A stretch of DNA of 64,000 nucleotides. It comes from Paragordius varius. Taxonomy: Eukaryota > Nematomorpha. Position numbers and translations under genes: made by a program. A model generated the notes under the pieces. It had not been told where the DNA came from. It ran no database searches and was given only the letters and a program-made list of their open reading frames with translations. Positions 50,347-62,300 of the stretch are shown here, one piece after another. Position 1 is the first letter of the stretch. Each line of letters begins with the position of its first letter. The stretch lies in the NCBI GenBank assembly GCA_964247055.1, contig OZ176054.1, positions 7,192,001 through 7,256,000 of the forward strand. The letters are read 5' to 3'.

Positions 50347-53300
50347 GTATAATAAATTTCTTAATTAAGTGTGTCAACGGTTGATTAAATGGTTTTGTTG
50401 CTATATATAAAATCCCAAAAAATTATTGCAATTATTTTTTTTCAGTCAAAGAGTCCTAATGAATATAAATCTTCAATCAGCAAAATGATTAAAATGATTA
50501 ATGATAATTCTTTAGACATTTTAACGCTTCAAATAGATTTGGTAAAATAATGACATTTTTAGTGATGGTAACATTATGATAAAAAATGGAATTTAGCTTA
50601 TTATTTTTAAACGATGATATTCTAAAGTTGCAGTAATACATATTAGAAAGTTGTGTGATGCCGTTATCAGTTTAAAATATTCTAAGCGCCTTTTCATCTT
50701 ACAATTAAATTCTGTTTAACTGGTTTTGCTAGAAACAACGCGTTTACCACATATTCTAAAAAATGTTTTATTATTCAATTCATAATCTTATTGGAATGGC
50801 TAATCAAAATATTATCTTTACTTTGTGTAAAAAAACCCAAAGAATAATTAAAAAATGTTTAAGCTAGTAAGATATTTATTGCGACTTCAAATTGGTATTT
50901 GGAATTATTTTTAAGTTTTTGTGTATACTAATAACAAAAGTGACTTACCAGTTTACATTTTTTGATGTACCATAAGTCAGACGATAATGTCACATTTAAT
51001 TTGTACACATCCCAATTTGCATAAATGACAAGTTGACCTGTGTTGAAAATTATTTAGTTCAAATGTTTCAAAGTAAATTAAAATATATTCAATCAAATAG
51101 ACCTATGAAACAAAGAAAAAGGGTATCGGTCGCGTTGAAGAAAAGAAAGCCATTATGCTAGAAGAAGGACACATGGATGACGGTTTTATATTTTCGATGG
51201 CTTTGAACGAAGAAGCACGTTCTGCATGTGTAATCCGAAAATGTATCGATGTGTTTCAAACATTTTTAAAGTATTTTAGAAACACAATATATTTCATTTA
51301 ATATTTTTTAAAGATCTGAAGAATTAATGTTTTATAATGCGCAACCCATAATAGCTTATTTAGACTACAATTTACAAATAAAAGTAGTGTTTTTAATGGA
51401 ATGAATAATTAATATATAATTAGAGGAATATAAGCCTATCAAAACTGTTTCTTAGCAGGGGTGTCCAACACACGGCCCCTAAAGATATTATGTGCGCCCC
51501 ACGAAAAGGGAAAAATTATCAAATAATTTAATATTTCACTTAAAAATATGTTCACAAGATTTTAGTAAAATTTTTTCAGTTGTCAACGAACTAATTAAAT
51601 AGTGAAATAAATAGAAGTTATATATTATTTTCCCATCACAATCTTATGTTAAAATTTTATATTAATACCCCTATATTTTTCGAATGCGGCCCGCCAGATT
51701 TTCAAAGTCAAAAAAGCGGTCCGCCGATTTGAGTTGGACACCCCAGGCCTAGAGTTTAATTCTTTACGTTTAATTATAAATATCTGTGTTGACCATGTAA
51801 TAAGTTTACAGGTTTCCTAGCAAAGGAAAAAAGAAAAAATAAATTTCACCATTTGTTTATATTCCTCTAGCAATCTAATTGAAGTGTACCATGATAAAGA
51901 AGTTGACATCGATTGCGAAGAAATATCGAGATTTTTGGGCGATTTGATTGAATATTTTAAATCGCCGTCTGAAAGAATGAGTAAAATTTATATATCTAAT
52001 ACATTCAGCGCATGAAGAAAGACAAAATGTTTTGAAAGCGCTCAAAAATCGGCAAGACCTTTTTCAAGAGGAAGGAATTATTAATTTGTTATTGGAAACA
52101 ATCAATAAATATGGATTTTCTGATTTGAATGGAAAACTTCAAATGGTTGTTAATGAAACGGATGTAGAATATATAAACATTATTTCCAATCAATTATACA
52201 TTTTTCTAGCTTCCGTAATTAAGGGGAATAGCTCAAATTGCGCTCATTTTGCACAAGCTAATAGGTTAGACTGGCTTTTCACTCAGATAGAAAATCAAAG
52301 TGCTTCCAAAGGTAATTAATATTTATTTTATCTCTCTCAGGTGCTCTAGATGTGTTAAACCATATTGTTGGGGCTAGTCCCGAGGTTTTGAATATGATCA
52401 CGGCTGATCATATTAAAGTTATTATTGCTATGTTGCACAAACAAGGCAGGGATCCCGAAATTTTAAAAGTTCTTTGCTCTTTATGTGTTGGGAACGGAAT
52501 CGCTGTACGTAATAATCAAAGACTTATTTATGAAAACCTTATTCCATTGAAACAAATTTTGCTCGAAACTCGGTTACTTGAATATGTTATTTGGTATGAA
52601 ATGAATATATTTTAGCGTTCGAGCGAACATTGAAGTTGGGCTGGTACCCAATTCATCCATGTATGCAAAATGGTATTTTGAGGTGGCAATCGATCAAACA
52701 CCACCCCCTTTATTAAACATCTCTGAAAATTATTTGAGGGTTGGATGGGGTAACACCAGAAGATATACTGAAACTACAGGGCCAGGTCCCTTTTGGGGTC
52801 TAACTGGGGTGGGGGACGACCATTATTCTTATGGATATGATGGGTCAAACTTATTTTATGGTATGTAAAATATGTTTTATAGATATAAATTTTAGGAGGG
52901 AAAAGTTACTCACTTAATCAATCTTCTGAAATATCTTCGCAGAAATTTGTGAAAGGAGATGTTATAGGGTGTCTGCTCGATTTACAAAAACCCGAAATAT
53001 CTTTTACATTGAATGGCCATAAAATTAATGCCAAATTTAAACATTTTTCTATACATGGTATGTTTTTCCCAATCATCAGTATGTCTTCGTTCGTTAGGTA
53101 TTTTATTTGCATTTAATGAAATATTTTAGCGCAAGATTTGTTTTTGGAGACGATCAAGGTAAATTGAAATACGGTCCGCCAACGCAATTCGCACCATTGT
53201 CCGAAAGTCGTTCGTGGAGAGATAAAATTCACATTTTTGCCATGGGAAATTTTTCTGATGTAAAAAAGGGTTTGTTTACTGGACCCCTTTCCAGACGAAT

Positions 53301-56300
53301 GTGTGAAGACCCATTTATTCCTTTTATCATACCGATACAAAATGTTACATATATATCATAATAAATTATAGGTAAAAATATCACCCGAGTTAGACGAAAT
53401 AAAAATAAAATTGGCACAAAATTTGCATGAATTATGGTCAAAAGGCAAGATCGAACAAGGATGGATATACGGGCCTATACGAGACGAAATTGAAAAAACA
53501 CATCCATATTTAGTCAATTATGAGAATTTGCCAGAAATGGAGAAAGTATATGATATACAGCAAGCAAGTGACACGATAAAATATCTACTTTCATTGGGAT
53601 GTTTAATTAGCGTCGAAACACTTAACACTAAACCAAAGTATCAAAAACTTCCAATAAAGTAATATTTACATTTATTTTACTAACCTGAGAAAACGAGTGC
53701 TTCAGATTGAATTTAAAAATCAGAAATCACAGCGTGTAATGCCATACATGCGAAATAAATGAAATAGAAAACACAACTTGTAGTTTATATTCTTAAGTTA
53801 TAGAAAAAAACGGCTGATATAATGTATTAAAATCATGAGAAACATAAAAGGGTAAAAGTAAATGATGTAATTTGTAACCAAACTAAATTTGTTGCACAGA
53901 TAAAAACGCGATGTATTTGGAGTCAAATAAATTATTGTGTTTTTTTGAGTAGACTATATAGAAAGATCTGATATTTGTTCACAATAATCTTTGTGATGTT
54001 TCATAAACCTAATGTTATACTTCGAATTGATGAAATCACATTTAGCATTTTTAAAATACAACATTTATAAAATTAACAGAGCAACTTTGTTAAAATATTG
54101 TAAGGCATACTCTGGGTTACAAATCATTTTTTTAATTTACTTGTTTTATAATTTTTACTGAAATTAACAGCTATCAAATGGAAAATTATTACAAACCAAC
54201 ACCATTAGATTTGTCCAACATATCAGATTCAGATTTAATTAACGAACTAACCATAATTTTGGGAGAAAATTTGCACAATATTTGGGCACAAGATCGAATA
54301 AATTCTGGTTGGCGATATGGACCATTTATTGTTTGATCATATTTAATTTTATAATTTAGGACGAAAACTTGAAAAGATCACCCTTTCTCTTACCTTACCA
54401 ACATATTCCCAATTTTATCAAAATTGCTAATGAGTATATCATTTTTGATTTAATGAAAGGGACATAGCCCAAGAATCTATAAAAACGCTTTTATCATACG
54501 GATGTGTTATAGAAAGGCCTAATGGGAAAAGTTAATTTATTATATTAAAAATAGATCCCTTCCATATAAAAACTGCTATAAATAACGAAGAAAAGGTTTT
54601 TAGATGTCAAAGTTCTCATGCTGTAACACAAGGAAAATGGTACTTTTAATTACGTATTTAAAAAATAAAACAAAAAAATTAAATTATAACATTAATATTA
54701 ACTGTTTAATCAATCGATGGAGAAAATAAATGGTTAGGGCTTATATGGCATTTATGGAATGAATTATACTTAATTAACAAACTTAGCTGTTTACATATTT
54801 TTATAATTCATACACCATTTTAAAGTATAAAAAACAATATGATAACTAAGGTCGATATATTTTCAGAATATCGTTAAACTTTGTGAAAATATTGCACTTT
54901 AACATGTTTTAAAACTAAAAGTGTGGATATGGTGTTAGGTGTTTATAATTAACAATGAATAGAGGTTTTCGATGGTCAAAGGGCCAATTCTTAACATACC
55001 ATTGCAATTCAACTTGATCCGTAAACATTTTAAGTTGGACTGTGGCTTAAAATAGTTCTAAAAAATATTTTTAAAATTAAAAATGTTGAATTTGAATGAA
55101 AAATTTAGATCAAATAAAGATATTAGATTAAAAATTGATAGATTTATTTAAATTTGGTTATAAGCAAGCTTAAAATGTTTAAGGACCTACTTAAAGTTTT
55201 AAGGACCAACTTAAGATGCAAATGTATATATTGAGAGGTACGCATAAAGCTTTAATATACATGATATCTTTTTAAATTATCATCATTATCATTTGACACA
55301 TATAGGTATTATGAAATCGAAATACAATCACTTCCGGAAATGGATTCTGCAAGTCCACTTCTAAAATGTGGTTGGGGCAAATGTGATTCAATTAAAATTT
55401 CGATTATTAAAACGATGTGTTTGATTGATTTTCATAACAATAAAATTATGGATGGAAAAAATTTAGAAGATTTTAAGACAAATATTAAATGGCAAAAAGG
55501 GGATATTATAGGATGTTTGCTGGATTTACAAGATTTTACAATTAGTTATACGCATAATGGAAATCCTATTATGAATTTATCCAACCAAAAAGAAGTTGGT
55601 TTTACCAATGTAAATAATGTTGGAGATATGGGTAAATATCCAAGCTATATAAAATAGGTTTTATACCTTTGTTTTGCTTGGGAACGGAACAAAAAATCAA
55701 ATTAAATTTTGGTCAAAATGTCAAATCGTTAAAATATTTTACGAATTATGGTTTGAAGGAAGGTTATGAGCCGTTTGCTGTGTAATATATATAATATATG
55801 TTAAGAAAAATGAGCCGTAATTTATCCATGTGGAATCTAAATAATCAGGGAAAATTTGAAGATGTAATTGATGGAGACCCAGTACAAATTGTTAAACAAG
55901 GACCCAGGTATAAAAATAATTTATTGCGCTAGTGGCGAAAGTCCACCGTATTTCAAAATTCTAGGAATGTCCACGAACAAATCCATGTTGAATTGCATGC
56001 GCTTCAATATGCCAATAATCATTGGTCAGGCACCCATTTTATCACAAGAGTATACTACTTATTTTTTATAAACCAATATTTAGATTAATCAGGAAAAAAT
56101 CTTTGCCAACTTTCAAACCAGCCGATTCTGTTGAAAGTTCTCCCAAACAAAGTAAGCCAATATTCATGATGTTTAGGTTTGGAAAAAGATGATTCTACAT
56201 TTCCAGACACCCATAGATATTCTTTACGTAAGAGTCATTTTTTATTAATCAGATTTTACAATTGTTAATACCTATTAATAATAATATTAATAAAATTTCA

Positions 56301-59300
56301 TAGCTCACCATTTGGATACTCACCTCCTTCCCACAATCAGTAATTTTATTTTTTCTCCCGATTATTTTTTACAATGTGTTATTTTATGGAGTCCCTTTGT
56401 TCGTTTTGGTAGACTCCTATTATGATAACAGTGATAGATGGTCTTTCAGAATAAATATAGTTTAAAACCCAAGAGATATAAATGCGAAAAAATGCGTCAA
56501 ACAACTGATAAAACATGAGAACCATTAATTATCATTATTTTAATATTAAGTACGTATAATGTAACACATCGTAGTTTTAATTTGGGGTTTTCTAAATTTG
56601 GCATTATTAGAATTTTTGTAAAAGCTTCGATCAAAATTTTATGGTATATATAATATGTCGAAAGCTATTAAGGGCATACATTCAGAGTGGAATTAAGCCG
56701 AATTGCTAATAAAATCATGATAACAATTTATTACCTTTTATTGACTTGTTATGAAAATTACCAATTTTAAAGCTTGCAAAAACCATCCAAATTTAGTTTA
56801 TTACAGGGTACATGGAACATTTAATAAATATGACTAACATCTTTATAACATGCTACATTTACTAAGATTCGATTGCATCCAATAGTTTCCTAATCAAATA
56901 ATATATTTTTGACTGAAGCTAAATCTTAACCAAATACCCAATGTAGGTAAAATTAATTTTCGAATTTTATACAAAAAGCACAAAATTTTAAAGTGCCATA
57001 TAAATACGAATAGAAATATTTTTCCTAGTTATAGCCAAAATACTAAAAATCAATTGTTGTGTGCATCTTGGTTTGCATTTATGTATGACATTAAACCCCA
57101 ATTCCGGATTTTAATATCATAATTTAAGTATAAATGTAGATTTTCCAAAACAAACAAACAGACACCACATTTGATCACTATCTTTTTTTAAAAAATATCT
57201 ATAAAAGGTATAAAATTATGGTTTTTTATACTTTTCAATATATTATATAATGAAAGTTTAATATTAATAACATTACTTGTTTAAGTTATCTATATATGCA
57301 TCTATAAAAATAATAAATATACCAAACGAAACTTTTAAAGATGTGGAAACGGCCGAAGATGATATACCTACTAATGTTGTAAGTCAAGCTCAAAAACGCC
57401 AAAGCATGGATAGTAGACTTGAAACAAAAGCTCTCAATTCCTTTCATGCACAAAGAGGTTCAACCTTTCATACGTGGCATAGATATATTTTTTAAAAAAA
57501 ACCTAAGTTTGCAAGCGTGGTTTTATTAGATTCCCAGTAAAGTTTATATAAAAAATTAAGTTATTTGGGCCTTGAGCTTGTACAAGATTTTCTAGATGAC
57601 ATTGATTTAACAAACCCTTAAAAGTTGATTAACAATTAAAAAAATATTTTTAACTTTTATATTTAAGTTTGATTATAAGTATATCCCTTGAAAACAGTAT
57701 TAGATTCGCTACCTGAATCAGAAAAGGAATTATCGGATCATTATTATAATCATAATGTCAACCATAACAATAGCAATGAACAATCGCTTACACCCGATAA
57801 TAAAAAAGGGAGAAAGGGTAAAGAAAATAAGGAGGAGCGATCTCGAAGCCTTGTTAAAATGTTCAAAAAGTCACCCAAACCCACAAGTTCAAGATTTGTA
57901 GCCGCCGAACAAATATCTACTGTCTCAGATAAAGGTAAATATATTTAAAATAAAAAAGATTTTTTTGGGCAAATATATACCCATGATTATTATGTAGTTT
58001 GAAATAAAACAATAAATTTATGAAACGATTTTGGAATGCCCTTACAAATTGCACAAATATAAATTTAGGAAAATTATGAGTTTTTTAAAATCAATAAAAG
58101 GAATTCTATTCAGATATTTAAATTTTTTGCTTCTGTTTAGATTCTTTAACAATCAATAAAAGCCTTGATGACAGCAAACGACACACGCTTCCACCTTTAC
58201 GTCCACATTCTCTTAATCCGGAAAAAAACTCTTTAAGGTATTCATAAGAAAATTTATTCTATAGGCCATCTACCCCAACAATCGGAATGAATGTTCAATC
58301 TTTGAATGTTCCCGAGGGTGAAACATTTATCAGTAATTTTAGACGAAGTTTTAGAGGTAATTCTATAAGATATTTACATAACTGTATTTTACCTGAAATT
58401 CAGTTTAAATTTATATATCAAATTTTCATCAAACTCAAACCATAATTAATTGAGATTGTTATTGCGTCCTACCGATTTAAAGTATTTAAATAAACCTCTA
58501 TCTAACAGTTAAATATATTACTAAATAATATGGATAAAATATCGATTTAGTTTGTTAACGTATGTTACAATAATTAGCGATTCTTGCATTTTTATCCTAG
58601 CCATGTACGTCTAAAAACGTTTTTGGAACAAATTGTTAGAGACAGCACTGGTTAATTATATGAAAAATATATCAGGTTTGGGTTCTTGCTAGAAATATTA
58701 GGCGTATGTCATTTTTAATATTTTTAGTTATACTATAATTTCAGTATATATATATATATATATATTATGTAAAATATTGTAATGTGACTTAAAATTTAGG
58801 TGCTAGGAAAAAGGTTGAAGAAATGGCTGAAAAAATTTCCGCTATAGTACCTGATGTCAGTGACGTAGGTAAATGTTTATGAAAACGCTTATTCGTATTT
58901 ATAGTATGAGTAATAGATTGCTAGTTTTTCATTAATGCCAGATAGCATATAAAGCAAAGGGCAATATAATTGGCCTAAATTTTTTCGCTTTTACTGTTAT
59001 TAGCCAATAAAAAATGCCCTTTGCTACACATGCTATCTGGCAATATTTAATTTTAAATTGCAATGTATATTTATTTACTTAAACTGTAATTTACATAAAA
59101 ATTATTAATTAGAATTTCTTTCTAATAGATTCAAGGTTATTTTATGTTTCTTGAATTATATTATAGGGTATGCAAAAGGACAAAGTATGGACAAAAAAAG
59201 CCGCCCAAGTAAAATACACCTAGACCCCGAAGAAATGCCAAGTTTTTTGGGTATAAATAAGATAATAATTTATTTTATAGTGGATACTGAGCTAGAGGAT

Positions 59301-62300
59301 GAGTATAAACCAGAAACAATTTCATATCCTCAATCTGTAGATAGATTATTTAATTCGGAAAATCAAGATATTTTCAACCAACATGATACAAGTAAATTAA
59401 CTTTTTGGGAAGTAAAAAATATAAAATGGTTAAAATCTTTCATATTCCATATCGTAATTAGCGAAATGGAAGCCCCTGAATGACTATTATTTTGGTGTGA
59501 GACTGTTTCCGGGACAAAATTTAAAAAATCTTTTTGTTGGCTGGATAACGCCACTTTTCGATCGATGCCATGATGATTTTACGTTTGATGATGTAAATTA
59601 TACGGAAATTGATGTGAAAGAAGAAGGATTCCCCAAAACTAAGTATTGCTTTTTTATGAAGTTTTAAAAATGTTAATTGGTAATAAAGCGGGTTAATTTA
59701 ACAAGTGATGTCAATTTAAATTTTTTAATAATTACTCTCCAAATAAATGTTTTACTTTAAAATGTCGAATTTAGATAGACCTTACGCGCGTAAAAGATGT
59801 TTAAAAGTTATTTATGCATATCTACCAGTTAATACAATTCAGTGTGAATCAGTATATATTGCTATTTTCATTTTTGTCAGATAGCATTTTCAGTACCATT
59901 ATGATTGGCCTAAATTTTGTTCGCTTTTTTCATCCTATTAGGCAGTAGATTTGATCTTTCTTGTAAATGTGATTTGGGAATATTTAATGAAAAAATGGTA
60001 ACGTATATTTATTCACACAGATATTAGGAGTTTCATTTTTGGTCAAATCGGATGTTGAGAGTAAGTTAGCTTAAAAACGCATTATTACTCAAAACCACCG
60101 GAATAATCCATTGATAATTTAAACCATTATATAAAGAAAAAAGCATATATTATCCTGTGTCATTAAAGCGTTATGAATCGAAAGGGAAGCCCAAATTTAA
60201 TATACAAAATTTTTATTTTAAATATCAATGTTTAATTTAAAGGTAATATCCAAATTCTTACGTGGAGTTATAATTTTTAATTCAGATTTACTGTAAAAAT
60301 ATCAGAAAATGCAAAAAACTCGAGTGGCAGAAAAATTTGTTGTCTAGTGTAATAATCGAAAATGGAATTTATCGGGCAACCCCGTATGTCTTGACCTTTT
60401 TTTACTAAATGCAGAAGGACTTACACATACTTGGTGAGTCTACATTAGATGACATATTTTACCTAAATAATCTTGGGTATAGATAAATATTATTAAAAAT
60501 TGCATTTAGATTCATCAAAATACAATTTAAATGATAAAATATAAATAATTATCCTCTTTATGTGATATTTACAGGTACATATCAAGAGATTGCATACTGA
60601 TAAATGCACTAAATTTTCAAAAACATATTGAACAAGATTCTAGAGTCTCTACTTCCATCCTAATTGGTTGCTATATAAATCCTAAAAATGGTATTCTGAA
60701 ATTCACCTATAATGGTCAGGATTCGGATCATACTACGTTTCAAGTTAAAATAATATTTATATGCTATTTCATCACCAATTTGGATAATGATTTTCTTTAA
60801 AAATGAACTTAGGCTGAATTTAAATAGAGTTCAACTCTTTATTAGTTTTTTAAATGAATTTTACACTCATTATAAATTCTTGGGGTAATTTATATTTGCA
60901 TTTATATTAAAAATTTGATTATCTGCAAATTAAATTATCTTTTATTAAGGTCGATCATGGTACTATTCTATATCCCGCATTTATCTTTGAAACATCACCT
61001 TCAACCGCAAATAAAGAAATAATGACCATCGAATTGGGTGGATCTCAATCTGGCCTTAGTTTATCGAATCTCATGTTTAAGAAATCTACCAGTATATACA
61101 ACCTTGACAGTCTTTCCGTCACTTCTATGCAACAGGGTAGTTGTCCACCCATTCTAAAATTTCAAATTTTGCGCAAAAAATATTGGCAAAGAATTGCGGA
61201 GGATCCTACACGTGTTCATACGCTAAAGCTTTCAGGCACCAAAGGATGGAGCATGTTAACGGACGAAACCTCGAAAAAATGGATGGCAATCAAAGTGCCA
61301 GAAGAAAATATGTGTTATGATATATTGGAAATGGAGGAAAATCCTGAACTTTCTGATTTCCATGCAAGAACGTTAGAGCTATTATGTTCATTATGTTCTC
61401 ATAGCAATACCATCATAGCAAATTGGATTTGTGACGAATTGATTGATCAAAACCAATTTATCTATGCATTACAGTCACAACGTAAGTATATCTTATATGT
61501 ATGCAGGGTTAAAAACCTTTATTGAACCTGATGTAACCAATACTTTATTATACGGTTTTAATTGGTACTAGAAGCGGTCACACCATATTAAAATGTCTAC
61601 ATGCCATTCGATATATTAAGTCTTACTCGCTTTTGGTATAAAATAATTGGGAATTCTTTTATTTTTTAAATTTTGGGTTTAGCACTTCATTACCTTTTGA
61701 GGTAATTTTATAACCAAGGTCATTTACAATTTAAATATCTTAAAAAATATGTTTATGCTTTCTTTAGCTAGGCGCATGATGCAAAAAAAGTTTCTTTAAA
61801 TATGAGAAACTAAAAAAATCCTTATCTCAAACTATTTTGCCGCCATCTTTTATCTATCGCTAATACAGCAGTCAAATAAATGTATATGGTTAAAAAATAA
61901 ATATAATTAGCTTTGGAAAGCTTTCTAATTACAGTTTACCATCAATTTGATGTTTATAGGTTTAAATATCAGCTATTCGTTTCCATCGTTTTTTAGAGTT
62001 ATTTGTTTAGGACTCTATAGATAAAGAACTGTAAAATTTGATAATTAAATTATGACAAAACAACTTTCATTACATCAATTACTTCTTTTTGCTCTGCATA
62101 AAACTCCCCTAAAATGTGATCGCTTAAAAAGATTTAAATGTAATTCAGTGTTAATGTTGATTTAGGCCCATTAAAAAGGGCTTAACATAGAGTTCATTTT
62201 TTCGATTTGTTGTTTCTGTAGTTAAATAAGGTAATTTTAATTTTCAAAAATGAGCGTCAAAAAAAGTCTAAACTTAAGGATTTTTTATTTTAAAAAGTTG

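Noticed and set aside
53344-53361. End of the SPRY1 exon as a true protein end (stop after VTYIS)
   Set aside because: Skipping 28 nt continues with [20 protein letters not shown], the conserved RyR repeat, so the stop lies in an intron.
57286-57340. Extra 55 nt at the front of the RyR linker exon
   Set aside because: The acceptor at 57284-57285 does not fit the phase left by the exon ending at 56227; the one before 57341 does.
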